Below are positions 13,916 to 22,612 of a stretch of DNA of 64,000 nucleotides, piece after piece. Numbering within the stretch: the stretch's first letter is position 1; each line of letters starts with the position of its first letter. Under the pieces are notes generated by a model that saw nothing but the letters and a program-made list of their open reading frames with translations, ran no database searches and was not told the DNA's origin. A program made the translations under genes and the position numbers. Source of the stretch: Alphaproteobacteria bacterium (GTDB lineage Bacteria; Pseudomonadota; Alphaproteobacteria; DSM-16000; Inquilinaceae); assembly GCA_028284045.1 (NCBI GenBank), contig JANQSN010000018.1, positions 58,682-122,681 on the forward strand, given 5' to 3'.

Positions 13916-14095
13916 GCCCTCCCCCTCGATGGGGGAGGGTTGGGTGGGGGTGATCCGTGTCGATAGTGGAGGCGGATGAAATGTACCCTGTCGTCGGTGC
14001 CGTTGGCCGGGCACGAGCGCTATCGGGCGAATTGACGGCCGCGCGAGGGCGGCGCCGTCACCCCCTCCCGAACCCTCCCCCATCAAGGGGGAGGG
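13916..14095. repeat. Paired G/C-rich hairpin repeat (short interspersed element)
   Basis: The convergent gap between ratA and the cyclase holds two inverted units. The left unit (13916-13954) has CCCTCCCCC/GGGGGAGGG arms followed by TTGGGTGGGGGTGAT. The right unit (14057-14095) is its mirror image. The same core occurs at 24267, 36287, 36464, 57110 and 57291. The outer ends differ from those of the MITE-like copies, so this is a related subfamily. It may also act as a bidirectional terminator. Confidence 0.75.
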
Positions 14096-14116
14096 ACGTT
14101 TAAGCGTCGACCGGAC

Positions 14117-15292
14117 CTACTCGCTGACCGGTTCCAGGACTTCCTTTTCCGTCGGCACGCCGCGCAAGGGATGCCGGCCGAGGCTGCGGAAGCGGCGGTC
14201 GGGCAGGGTCTCGGCGAACGCAGCCGACACGAAGGTCGGGCGGTCGAGGTTGCCGGCGAGATCGGCCAGCCGGCTGGTGATGTTGACGCCGCTGCCGATC
14301 ACGGTGAAGTCGAGGCGCGCGCCCGATCCGATATTGCCATAGGCGACCTCCCCGAAATGCAGGGCCGTCTTGACGCCGAAGCGCTGGGCCGCCGGCTCCT
14401 CACGCGCCGCGTCGGCGACCCGCGCGACGATCGCCTCCGCCGCCGCCAGCGCGGCTTCGCAGGCCGGTACGGGGTCGTCGCCCGCCCGGAAGATCGCCAG
14501 AACGCCGTCGCCGATATACTTCAGGACCTGGCCGCCCCGCGCCTCGATCGGCGGCACGACGCAGTCGAAATAGCGGTCGAGCAGGGCGACGGTCTCCTCC
14601 GCGCTCATCGTCGTCGACAGCGCCGTGAAGCCGCGCATATCCGCGAACAGGATGGCGGAGCGGATGCGCATCACCGCGCCACGCCGCACCTCGCCAGACA
14701 GGATGCGGGCATGCGGCTCGTCGCCGACATACATGCGAAAGGTCTCGTCGATCAGCACCCAGGCCCGTTCCAGGTCCAAGACACCGGCGATCGCCGGCTC
14801 CACCAGCCGCAGGATCGCCAGGTCGCGCGCCTGGAAGCCGGCCGGCCGGCGGGTGGCCAGCGTCAACCCGCCCTCGCTGCCGTCGCGGAAGAAGACCGGC
14901 ATGCAGATGTAGTCGACATAGCCGGCCTCCCGCAGATCGGGGACGATGCCGTAGGTCTCGTCGCCGACCGCGTCGAGGCGGAAGCGGACCCAATCGCGGC
15001 TCTCATGGGCGACGCGAAACGGGCTGGCCTGATAGGCGGCCTCGTTGTCCCAGGGAAAGTCTTGCGAGATCACCCCGTTCTCGCGGGTCCAGAAGCGCCC
15101 GAGGCCGCGCCGGGTGGTGTGCAAGGTGGGAAAGGCCGTGGTCAGCCGGTCGACGGGAACGCCGGCCGCGCCCAGCCGTTCGACGAGGCCGAGGACCAGG
15201 GCATCGGCATCGTTCAGCGCGCGGGCCTCGCGCAACAGCCAATCGGCGATCGCCGCCGCGTCGGCCACTCCGTCCGGCGCAGCCGCCGTCAT
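14117..15292 (-). CDS. Class III adenylate/guanylate cyclase with N-terminal sensor-like domain
   Basis: 391 residues from ATG 15292. The C-terminal third (about 205-385) is a class III cyclase domain. The metal-binding Asp are Asp218 in FADMRGF and Asp262 in IGDGVLAIF, 44 residues apart as in the family. The Lys of VLKYIGDG and the Asn/Arg of GVNITSRL complete the active site, and the substrate residues fit an adenylate cyclase. The N-terminal 200 residues (DFPWDNEAAYQASPFR through GLTLATRRPAGFQARD) look like a GAF-type ligand domain with no membrane segment, so a soluble regulated cyclase is expected. Its start overlaps the aminotransferase stop (ATGA), indicating translational coupling. 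Confidence 0.87.
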   Translation of the reverse strand: MTAAAPDGVADAAAIADWLLREARALNDADALVLGLVERLGAAGVPVDRLTTAFPTLHTTRRGLGRFWTRENGVISQDFPWDNEAAYQASPFRVAHESRDWVRFRLDAVGDETYGIVPDLREAGYVDYICMPVFFRDGSEGGLTLATRRPAGFQARDLAILRLVEPAIAGVLDLERAWVLIDETFRMYVGDEPHARILSGEVRRGAVMRIRSAILFADMRGFTALSTTMSAEETVALLDRYFDCVVPPIEARGGQVLKYIGDGVLAIFRAGDDPVPACEAALAAAEAIVARVADAAREEPAAQRFGVKTALHFGEVAYGNIGSGARLDFTVIGSGVNITSRLADLAGNLDRPTFVSAAFAETLPDRRFRSLGRHPLRGVPTEKEVLEPVSE

Positions 15293-16461
15293 CCGGTTCG
15301 CGTCCTGGGCGGCAGCCGGCGCATCCAGTCGCCCAAGCGGTTCGCCGCCTCCGCCATGTCGTCGGTGCTGCCGGCGTAGGAGAAGCGCACGGTGGCGTGC
15401 CCGCGCGCCGGATCGAAATCGGTGCCGGGCGTGATGGCGATCCCAGTTTCCGCCAACAGGCGGCGGCACAGGGTCTCGCTGTCCAGGCCGATCCCGGCGA
15501 TGTCGGCGTAGAGGTAGAAGGCACCGTCCGCCGGGGCCAGGCGGTCGAGCCCGGCGGCCGGCAGCGCCTCCAACAACAGTGCCCGGTTCGCCGCATAGCG
15601 CCGGACATGGGCGTCGGCGTCGGCGGTGCAGTCGAAGGCGGCGATCGCCGCGGCTTGGGAGATCGCCGGCGGCGAGATGAACAGGTTCTGCGCCAGGCAT
15701 TCCACCGGACGGACCAGGTCCTCCGGCAGGATCATCCAGCCGAGCCGCCAGCCGGTCATCGAGAAGTATTTGGAGAAGCTGTTGATCACGATGGCCGAGG
15801 GGTCGGCGGCCAACGCCGTCTCCGCCCGGCCGTCATAGACGATGCCGTGATAGATCTCGTCGCTGACCAGGCGGATGCCGGCATCCCGGCAATAGCCGGT
15901 CAGCTCGGCCAAGGCGGTCGGCGACAGCACCGTGCCGGTGGGGTTGGCCGGGCTGGCGACGATCAGCCCGTCCAGCGGCCCGGCGGCGGCCAGCAGCGCC
16001 GGCGTCGGCTGATAGCGGGTCTCTGGCCCCGTCGGGATCGACACCGCCTCGATGTCCAGCGCGCTGAGGATGTTGCGGTAGGCCGGATAGCCGGGGTCGG
16101 CCAGCGCCACCCGGTCGCCGGGCGCGAAGGCGGCCAGGAAGGCCAGCACGAAGGCGCCGGACGAGCCGACGGTGACGGCGATGCGCTCCACCGGTACGTC
16201 CACGCCGTACCAGGCGGCATAGTGCCGGGCGATCGCCTGGCGCAGGTCGGGCAGGCCGAAGGCCAGGGTGTAGCCCAGCACGTCGGTATCCAGCGCGTGG
16301 TGGGCCGCGGCCAGCACGCCGGGCGGCGCGGGGGTCGAGGGCTGGCCGACCTCCAGATGCAGGACGCCTTCGCCGGCCGCCTCCCGCTGGGCGGCCGCAC
16401 GCATCACGTCCATCACGATGAAGGGCGGGATGCGCCCGCGCGCGGCGACCTTCAGCGCCAT
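15289..16461 (-). CDS. PLP-dependent class I/II aminotransferase
   Basis: 390 residues of fold type I. The PLP-binding Lys231 is in NSFSKYFSMTGWRLGW, with PANPTGTVLSPTAL, SDEIYHG and the C-terminal VRFSYAGS arginine all present. These suit an aspartate-type aminotransferase of the subgroup close to AspC/PatA-like enzymes; the exact substrate is not evident. It lies 43 bases downstream of the GGT-like gene on the same strand and overlaps the cyclase by four bases, so GGT-like, aminotransferase and cyclase probably form one operon. A link between gamma-glutamyl product breakdown and transamination is possible but inferred. Confidence 0.88.
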   Translation of the reverse strand: MALKVAARGRIPPFIVMDVMRAAAQREAAGEGVLHLEVGQPSTPAPPGVLAAAHHALDTDVLGYTLAFGLPDLRQAIARHYAAWYGVDVPVERIAVTVGSSGAFVLAFLAAFAPGDRVALADPGYPAYRNILSALDIEAVSIPTGPETRYQPTPALLAAAGPLDGLIVASPANPTGTVLSPTALAELTGYCRDAGIRLVSDEIYHGIVYDGRAETALAADPSAIVINSFSKYFSMTGWRLGWMILPEDLVRPVECLAQNLFISPPAISQAAAIAAFDCTADADAHVRRYAANRALLLEALPAAGLDRLAPADGAFYLYADIAGIGLDSETLCRRLLAETGIAITPGTDFDPARGHATVRFSYAGSTDDMAEAANRLGDWMRRLPPRTRTG

Positions 16462-16504
16462 GGCCTGCCGTCCCGCCGGCGCCCGGAACGGTCGGGTCGC
16501 GGCG

Positions 16505-18136
16505 TCATCGGGTGATCACCACGGCGCTGCCATAGGCGCGCGGGTCCGCGGCGGCGACACAGCTCTTCGCGGCCAGGAAGCCGTCGAAGGCACAATGGAT
16601 GGCGGTGCCGCGCCCCAGCGTCGCCGCCGGCCGCACGGCATGGCCGCGGCCCTCCAGAAGCGACCGCCAGCCATCCAGGACCGGCCGCTCCACCAGCACC
16701 GACGGGCTGGAGAAGTCCGGCATCACCCGGGGCGCCGCCATGGCCTCGCGCAACGGCCGCTCCACCAGCAGCGCCTCTACCAGGGGCGCGGTCAGCGCCA
16801 CCGGCAGATCCGATCCCGCACCGGCATAGAGGGCCTGTTGGGTCGGCTGGTTGGTCAGCAAGGTGACGCCGCCGATCGCCTGGACGCCGGCTTGCGCAGG
16901 CGCGGCGACGAACATGCCGGTCTCCGGCGCCAGGCGGCCGCTGCCGAACAGCCCGTTGAGGGTGAAGCCGCAGGCGACGGCCATCTCGGTCTTGCGCAGG
17001 TAGTTGCCGGAGAAAGCGACGAGCGAGGCGCCGAAGGCCGTGTCGCCGCCGGACGCCGGGACGGCACCGGTGGCCCGCGCCGGGTCGTAGCCGGCCAGGA
17101 TCGGCGCCGCCGCGTCCTCGTCGATCGTCCCGCCGGCCGCCCCGCGCACCGCCAGCGCGCCGATCAGCGTCTCGGCCATCAGATGGGGGCGTTCCTCCGG
17201 CGCGGCGTCGGCGTAGTCGCGCACCTCGTCCAAGGCGGCGACCAGCAGGGCCGGGGCGGCACCGCCGGCCTCTGCCTCCACCGGGAACCAGAGGCGGTTA
17301 TCGCCCAGTTCCACCGCCGCCGGGGTGGAGAAGCGCGCCCGCACGCCGTCGGCCCCGGTGGCCAGTGGGGCGCCCGCCCGCGCGGCCGCATCCGCGAAAC
17401 CGATGGCGAGCGGCCCGCGCACGACGGCGGCGATGCCGCCCTGCTGGATGGCGCGCAAGGCGTCGGCCAGCGCCGTCTGCGTCAGCGTGTCGCCGGTGCT
17501 GAGCAGCCGTCCGGACGGCCCGGCAAAGACCGCCGTCACCGACGGGTCCCCGGTGAACACCGGCGCCATCGCCTGCAGGTCGTTGGCGAGGCCCGCGGAG
17601 ATCGGATGGCCGAACCGGGCAAGCTGCTCCGCCGGGATCAGCACCCTCTGCAGGCCGAGTCGGCCGAACTCCGCATTCAGCGCGGCGATTCCGGCCAGCA
17701 TCGCCGGGGCGCCGCCGCCGTCCCGCCCGCGCGGCAGGAAGTCCAGGGTGCGGGTCTCGTTGCGCGCGCCGTCATAGACCAGGCACAGGCCGCCGCCGGC
17801 GAACCCGGCGCGCGACGGCAGGGTGACCGCCAGGCTCGCGGCCATCGCCGCAGCGGCATCGGCCGCATTGCCGCCACCGTCGGTGAGTATCTGACGACCG
17901 ACCTCGGTGGCCAGGGCGTCGTCGCTGACCACCGCCCGGCGGTCGATCTCCGCCAGCACGCGGTCCCGGCTGCCGACGGTCCCGCCGGAGAAGGTCTGGC
18001 AGCCGGCGAGCAGCGCCGCCATCCCGATCAGCGCCCCGATCCGCGCGACAATCCGGCGGGGGCGCGCGGGTATCGGGGCCTGGTGGTCGCCGTTAGACTG
18101 GGCAGCCGGCGCGCTTGCGCGGAAGGATCGGAGCAT
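16505..18136 (-). CDS. Gamma-glutamyltransferase-like lipoprotein
   Basis: 543 residues from ATG 18136. A basic N-terminus leads to a signal with lipobox LLAGC (Cys46), so a periplasmic lipid-anchored protein is expected. VSDDALATEVGRQILTDGGG followed by NAADAAAAMAASLAVTLPS is the typical GGT N-terminal region. The autoprocessing site appears to be Thr366 in SGGDTAFGASLV, followed by FTLNGLFGSGR. The usual TTHxSVVD motif is changed, and the glutamate-binding Arg of the large subunit is hard to place. It is therefore a divergent GGT family member and activity is uncertain. No alternative in-frame start lies before the lipobox. The start codon overlaps that of the divergent protease gene. Confidence 0.8.
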   Translation of the reverse strand: MLRSFRASAPAAQSNGDHQAPIPARPRRIVARIGALIGMAALLAGCQTFSGGTVGSRDRVLAEIDRRAVVSDDALATEVGRQILTDGGGNAADAAAAMAASLAVTLPSRAGFAGGGLCLVYDGARNETRTLDFLPRGRDGGGAPAMLAGIAALNAEFGRLGLQRVLIPAEQLARFGHPISAGLANDLQAMAPVFTGDPSVTAVFAGPSGRLLSTGDTLTQTALADALRAIQQGGIAAVVRGPLAIGFADAAARAGAPLATGADGVRARFSTPAAVELGDNRLWFPVEAEAGGAAPALLVAALDEVRDYADAAPEERPHLMAETLIGALAVRGAAGGTIDEDAAAPILAGYDPARATGAVPASGGDTAFGASLVAFSGNYLRKTEMAVACGFTLNGLFGSGRLAPETGMFVAAPAQAGVQAIGGVTLLTNQPTQQALYAGAGSDLPVALTAPLVEALLVERPLREAMAAPRVMPDFSSPSVLVERPVLDGWRSLLEGRGHAVRPAATLGRGTAIHCAFDGFLAAKSCVAAADPRAYGSAVVITR

Positions 18137-19484
18137 GATGGTCGCCACGCGTATCACTCGCCTCTTGGTCGGAATGGTCATGCTTGCCGTGGCGGTGGCG
18201 CCGTTGCAAGCGCTAGCGCAACGCCTCTCCCTGGTGCGCGATGCGGAGACGGAGCGGGTGCTGGCCGACCTCGCCCTGCCGATCTTCCAGGTCTCCGGCG
18301 TGGTGCCGTCGGCGGTCGACCTGATCATCGTCAACGACAATGCGGTGAACGCCTTCGTCGCCGCCGGGCAGAACATCTTCTTCACCACCGGCTTCCTGAT
18401 GCAGGCGGAAAGCGCGCTGGAGGTGATCGGCGTCATCGCCCACGAGACCGGCCACATCGCCGGCGGTCATCTGGCGCGGGGCAGCGATGCGCTGGAGGAC
18501 GCGACGACGCGGGCGCTGATCGCCACCCTGGTCGGCATCGCCGCCGGCATTGCCGCCGGCAGCGGCGAGCTGGTGGCGGCGACGACGGCCGGGGGCCAGC
18601 ACCTCGCCGTGCGCGACTTCCTGGCCTTCAGCCGCAGCATGGAGAGCGCGGCCGACCAGGCCTCGGTGACCTATCTCGATCGGGTCGGGGTCTCGTCGGA
18701 GGGCTTGCTCGCCTTCCTGGCGCGGCTGGAGGACCAGGAGCTGCTGCCGGCCTCGCGCCAATCCCCCTATGTCCGCACCCACCCGCTGACCCGCGACCGC
18801 GTCGATTTCATCCGCAACCATGTCGGCCAAAGCCCGGCGACCGGCAACGTCCTGCCGCCGGCGGCGGAGCTGGCCTATGCCAGGGTGCGCGCGAAGTTGA
18901 TCGGCTATTTCCAGCCGCAGGTGGCGTTGACGCAGTTCGCCCCTGACCATGCCAACCCGGCGGTGCGCTACGGCTATGCGGTGGCGCTCTACCGCCGGGC
19001 GCGCATCGACGACGCGGCGGCGGTGATGCGCGGCCTCCTGGCCGAGGCGCCGGGCGACCCGTTCTACAACGAGATGTTGGGCCAGATCCTGATGGATGGT
19101 GGCCGTATCACCGAGGCGCGCCCGTACTACGAGCGAGCCGCCCAGGCGCTGCCCGGCGAACCGCTGATCCTGGTTCGGCTGGCCCAGATCCGCCTGGAGG
19201 AGGGCAGCGGCATCGACACGGCGATCATCGAGCTGAACCGCGTGGTCTCCGACCGGCGCGGTGCCATGCCGTTCGCCTGGCGGCTGCTCGCCCGGGCCTA
19301 TGGCTTGCAGGGCGATCTCGGCATGGCGGCGCTGTCGCTGGCGGAGGAGGCACTGGCGATGGGCGAGGCGGAGGATGCGCTGGAGCAGGCGATCCGCGCG
19401 GAGCAGACCTTGCCCTATGGCTCGCCGGGCTGGTTGCGCGTGCAGGACCTGCGGCGGGTCGCGGAGGATCTGCGCGACGACTGA
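18135..19484 (+). CDS. M48 metalloprotease with TPR tail (BepA-like)
   Basis: 449 residues from ATG 18135. Signal peptide 1-28 ends ALAQ. The zinc site is His103-Glu-x-x-His107 (IAHETGHIAGGH) with Glu170 in SMESAADQASV. The C-terminal half (about 240-445) consists of helical TPR-like repeats (GDPFYNEMLGQILMDGG, LPGEPLILVRLAQI). This is the layout of BepA/YfgC, a periplasmic protease and chaperone of outer-membrane protein and LptD assembly. AAGGA lies seven bases before the ATG, inside the opposing gene. Its head-to-head overlap with the GGT-like gene leaves no intergenic promoter region. A DsbA-like gene follows, consistent with envelope protein quality control. Confidence 0.9.
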   Translation: MMVATRITRLLVGMVMLAVAVAPLQALAQRLSLVRDAETERVLADLALPIFQVSGVVPSAVDLIIVNDNAVNAFVAAGQNIFFTTGFLMQAESALEVIGVIAHETGHIAGGHLARGSDALEDATTRALIATLVGIAAGIAAGSGELVAATTAGGQHLAVRDFLAFSRSMESAADQASVTYLDRVGVSSEGLLAFLARLEDQELLPASRQSPYVRTHPLTRDRVDFIRNHVGQSPATGNVLPPAAELAYARVRAKLIGYFQPQVALTQFAPDHANPAVRYGYAVALYRRARIDDAAAVMRGLLAEAPGDPFYNEMLGQILMDGGRITEARPYYERAAQALPGEPLILVRLAQIRLEEGSGIDTAIIELNRVVSDRRGAMPFAWRLLARAYGLQGDLGMAALSLAEEALAMGEAEDALEQAIRAEQTLPYGSPGWLRVQDLRRVAEDLRDD

Positions 19485-19613
19485 CAGGGGGGCGCCGGTG
19501 ATTGCCGGCCGCGTCACTTTGTCGTGACCCCGCTGGCCGCCCGGCTTGCAGGGTCGCCCGGGCGCCGCCATGGTGGCGGTGCCCCCGCTGAAAACGCCTA
19601 GGAACACGATCCC

Positions 19614-20378
19614 ATGCGCTCGCACGCCTTCGCCGGCCGCCGCTTCGCGCCGCTGGCCCTTGCCGCTGGTCTGCTCATCGCCACCCCCGCCGTGGCCCAG
19701 GACGACGCCTCGGCGCTCGACGACGCCCAGCGCGCGGCGGTGGAACAGGTGGTGCGGGAGCTGCTGGTGACCAATCCTGAGATCGTCGTGGAGGCGCTGG
19801 AGGCCTACCAGGCTCGCCAGGAGGAAATCGCCCGCGCGCAGCAGAGCCTGCAGGTGCAGGCGCTGAGCGAGCAGATCCTCCATTCCAGCACCTCGCCGGT
19901 CGGCGGCAATCCCGAGGGCGACGTCACCCTGGTGGAGTTCTTCGACTACAACTGCGGCTACTGCAAACGCGCGCTGCCGGCCGTGGAGGCGGTGGTGGCG
20001 GCCGATGCGGGCTTGCGCGTGGTCTACAAGGAGTTCCCGATCCTCGGCGAGGGGTCCATGGTCGCGGCGCGCGCCGCGCTCGCCTCCCAATGGCAGGACC
20101 TCTATGGGCCTTTCCACGCGGCGCTGATGGGCTTCGACGGGCGGATCGACGAGCCGGCGGTGTTCCGCGTCGCCGCGGAGGTCGGGCTCGATGTCGACCA
20201 GTTGCGCGCCGACATGGACCGTGCGGAGGTGGTGGGCGAAATCGCCGCGAACATGGAGCTGGCCCGCCAACTGCAGATCAACGGCACGCCCGCCTTCATC
20301 GTCGGCAGCGAGGTCATCCCCGGCGCCGTGCCGCAGGCGGCGCTGGAGCAGGCGGTGTCGGCTGCGCGGGGTGGTTGA
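19614..20378 (+). CDS. Periplasmic DsbA/ScsC-like thiol-disulfide protein
   Basis: 254 residues with a signal peptide ending PAVAQ (about 1-29). A helical N-terminal extension follows (about 35-88, VRELLVTNPEIVVEALEAYQ) of the kind that mediates oligomerisation in ScsC/BcfH-type proteins. The thioredoxin-like domain has the active site Cys114-Gly-Tyr-Cys117 (FFDYNCGYCKR) and cis-Pro in INGTPAFIVG. It may act as an oxidase or an isomerase; an oligomerising helix favours isomerase or shuffling activity. It lies 129 bases after the BepA-like gene; the gap holds small hairpins, for example GGCGCCGCC pairing with GGCGGTGCC near 19560-19583. Confidence 0.87.
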   Translation: MRSHAFAGRRFAPLALAAGLLIATPAVAQDDASALDDAQRAAVEQVVRELLVTNPEIVVEALEAYQARQEEIARAQQSLQVQALSEQILHSSTSPVGGNPEGDVTLVEFFDYNCGYCKRALPAVEAVVAADAGLRVVYKEFPILGEGSMVAARAALASQWQDLYGPFHAALMGFDGRIDEPAVFRVAAEVGLDVDQLRADMDRAEVVGEIAANMELARQLQINGTPAFIVGSEVIPGAVPQAALEQAVSAARGG

Positions 20379-20423
20379 GGCATTGCGCGCCGAAGAGGAC
20401 CCCGTGGCGGCGAGCGGGCGGCG

Positions 20424-21032
20424 ATGACCGCGACTGTGATCCCCGTCTTCGATGTCGGCGGGGTGCTGCTGGACTGGAACCCACGCTATCTCTACCGCCG
20501 GCTGATCCCCGACGAGGCGGCGCGCGAGCATTTCTTGGCGACGGTCTGCACCTCGGCCTGGAACCTGCAGATGGATCGCGGCCGGCCCTGGGCCGACGGC
20601 GTGGCGGAGTTGGTCGCCCGGTTCCCCGACCAGGCGCCGCTGATCCGCGCCTTCGACGAGGGCTGGCCGGAGATGGTGGCCGGCGCCATCGACGGGACGG
20701 TGGCGCTGTTGGAGGCGCTGGCCGCGCGCGGACACGCCGTCTACGCCATCACCAACTTCTCCGCCGACAAATTCGCGCTGGCCCGCCAGCTCTACCCGTT
20801 CCTCAACCGGTTCACCGGGGTCGTCGTGTCGGGCGAGGTCGGGATCATCAAGCCGGAGGCGGCGATCTTCCGGTGCTTCCTGGAGCGTTACGGCCTCGAT
20901 CCGGCGGATTGCCTGTTCATCGACGACATGACGATCAATATCGCGGCGGCGGAGGCGGCCGGCATGACCGGCCACCACTTCACCGATCCGGCCGGGCTGC
21001 AGGACCGGCTGGTCGCCGCCGGGCTGCTATAG
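20424..21032 (+). CDS. HAD-superfamily hydrolase
   Basis: 202 residues. Motif I is FDVGGVLLDWNPRYLY with the nucleophile Asp; the usual second Asp of DxD is Gly, as in the YihX/haloacid-dehalogenase-like branch. Motif II is ITNFSADKF, the motif III Lys lies in GIIKPEAAIF, and the acidic motif IV is FIDDMTIN. A small alpha-helical cap (about 20-90) makes it subclass I. A phosphomonoester or haloacid substrate is possible; none can be chosen. The 3' end overlaps the convergent alpha/beta hydrolase by six bases. Confidence 0.85.
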   Translation: MTATVIPVFDVGGVLLDWNPRYLYRRLIPDEAAREHFLATVCTSAWNLQMDRGRPWADGVAELVARFPDQAPLIRAFDEGWPEMVAGAIDGTVALLEALAARGHAVYAITNFSADKFALARQLYPFLNRFTGVVVSGEVGIIKPEAAIFRCFLERYGLDPADCLFIDDMTINIAAAEAAGMTGHHFTDPAGLQDRLVAAGLL

Positions 21033-21815
21033 GCGGTCGAGGAAGGTCTCCACCACGGCGAGGAACGCCTCGGTGCGTTCGGCGTGGACGTAGTGGCCCG
21101 CACCCTCAACCATCGTCACCACCGCGTCGGGGAACAGCGCGGCGATCCCCGACTGGTGGCGTGGTGCCAGATAGGCCGACCGGCTGCCCGCGACAAAGAG
21201 GGTGGGTCCTTCGTAGCGGGCGCCGGCGGGTGGGCGGAAGTCGCCGAGATCGTTGGCATGGGCCGCCAGCGCGGCCAGGTTGACCCGCCAGCGGAAGCGG
21301 CCGTCCTCCTGGACCAGGTTCTGCAGGATGAACGACCGGACGCCGGGATCGGGGATCAGGCCCGATAGGTCCTCGTCGACCTCCGCACGCCGTGTCGCGC
21401 CCTTCAGCACGACATCGGCCACCGCGTCGACATGGCCGAGCAGGCTTTCCCGGTAGGCGACAGGCGCGATGTCGACGACCACCAGAGCGGCCCAATCTTC
21501 CGGCTGCGACAGGGCCGCGGTCATCGCGGTCTTGCCGCCCAGGCTGTGGCCGATCAGCACCGGCCGGTGCAGGCGCGCGCGGTCGCGATAGGCCGCGACA
21601 TCGGCGGCCAGGCCGGCGTAGTCCATCGCCGCCGACCAGGGCGAGGCGCCGTGGTTGCGCAGGTCGAGCGCGTGGACCTCTGCCCGGTGGCTGAGCCGGC
21701 GGGCGACCGACGCCCAGTTGCGCGAGGAGCCGAACAGGCCGTGCAGGATGATCACCGGCGGTCCGCTGGTGCCGTAGCGCACGCCGGCGAGCGCGACGGG
21801 CGCGGGTCTACTCAC
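21027..21815 (-). CDS. Alpha/beta-hydrolase fold esterase
   Basis: 262 residues, starting with GTG 21815 that overlaps the upstream stop (GTGAGTAG). The oxyanion region is VIILHGLFGSSRNW, the nucleophile Ser91 is in GHSLGGKTA, and the His is in EGAGHYVHAERTEAF. The pattern is close to YbfF/PldB-like esterases. No signal peptide is seen, so it is cytosolic. Substrate is unknown. It appears to be co-translated with the SGNH hydrolase upstream. Confidence 0.87.
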   Translation of the reverse strand: MSRPAPVALAGVRYGTSGPPVIILHGLFGSSRNWASVARRLSHRAEVHALDLRNHGASPWSAAMDYAGLAADVAAYRDRARLHRPVLIGHSLGGKTAMTAALSQPEDWAALVVVDIAPVAYRESLLGHVDAVADVVLKGATRRAEVDEDLSGLIPDPGVRSFILQNLVQEDGRFRWRVNLAALAAHANDLGDFRPPAGARYEGPTLFVAGSRSAYLAPRHQSGIAALFPDAVVTMVEGAGHYVHAERTEAFLAVVETFLDRL

Positions 21816-22593
21816 CGAGGATCCGCCAATCCGGGCCGGGCAGCAGGGGCCAGCCGAACGCCGCCTCCAGGCTGACCAGCAGGTCGCGGGCGATCAGGCG
21901 GTAGCCGGCCGGCGTGAAGTGGATGCCGTCCTCCGCGCGGAACCGCACGGGCATGCCGTCCCGGTCCGCGCGATGGGTGGCGAAGCCGCCGTCCTCCGTG
22001 GTGAGGGCCAGGGCGTCGATATAGGCCACCTCCGGCCGGGCCGCCGCGGTCGCGGCCTGGAGCGGGCGGATATGCGCGTCCATCGGCCCGACGAACAGGC
22101 GGTGGGCCAGGGCGGGCACGCCGATCCAGGCGATGCGGGCGCCGGCGGCGGCGATAACGTCGATGAGGCGGTTCATCTGCGCGCCATAGCGGGCCGACCA
22201 ATCCTCGCCGTAGAACACGCCGGACCCCAGCGGCATGCCGACATCGTTGATGCCGGCCAGCACCAGGACGGCGTCGACCGGCGGGATGCCGGCGAGCCGG
22301 GCCTCCGTCGCCGCGACGAGGTCCTGGCGGGGCCGCGGGATCAGGCCGCCGCCGGTGAAGACCAGGCGGTCGAGGCGGGCGTTGCGCACCTGCCGGCCGG
22401 TGGGCGTCAGCAGCAGATCCATATGCACCGCGATGCCGTGCGCCAGGCTGTCGCCGACGAACAGCAGCCGGCGCAGCGGCGGCGCGGGGTAGAGCCCCGC
22501 TGTCGCCGGCCCTGCCGCCACGGCGGCGGCCGCGCCGGCCAGCACGGCGCGCCGTCCGATGGGTGCGCCCGGCCACGGTCTCGATCCTGCCAT
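21808..22593 (-). CDS. Exported SGNH/GDSL-family hydrolase
   Basis: 261 residues from ATG 22593. The N-terminus GRRAVLAGAAAAVAAGPATA is a Tat-like or Sec signal with a twin Arg at 14-15. Catalytic blocks are FVGDSLAHG (Ser49), LAGINDVGMP and DGIHFTPAGY (Asp and His). It is likely a periplasmic esterase or O-acetyl/lipid hydrolase, possibly related to DUF459 family members linked to peptidoglycan or exopolysaccharide modification. An upstream extension in the same frame lies inside crcB and looks non-coding, so the internal ATG was chosen. Confidence 0.82.
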   Translation of the reverse strand: MAGSRPWPGAPIGRRAVLAGAAAAVAAGPATAGLYPAPPLRRLLFVGDSLAHGIAVHMDLLLTPTGRQVRNARLDRLVFTGGGLIPRPRQDLVAATEARLAGIPPVDAVLVLAGINDVGMPLGSGVFYGEDWSARYGAQMNRLIDVIAAAGARIAWIGVPALAHRLFVGPMDAHIRPLQAATAAARPEVAYIDALALTTEDGGFATHRADRDGMPVRFRAEDGIHFTPAGYRLIARDLLVSLEAAFGWPLLPGPDWRILGE

Positions 22594-22612
22594 GCCGGTC
22601 TTCGGTCGGCGC

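Noticed and set aside
18213..20978. Long minus-strand open frame across the protease, DsbA-like and HAD genes
   Set aside because: Composition is Arg/His/Gln-rich without any domain, and it is entirely antisense to three clear genes.
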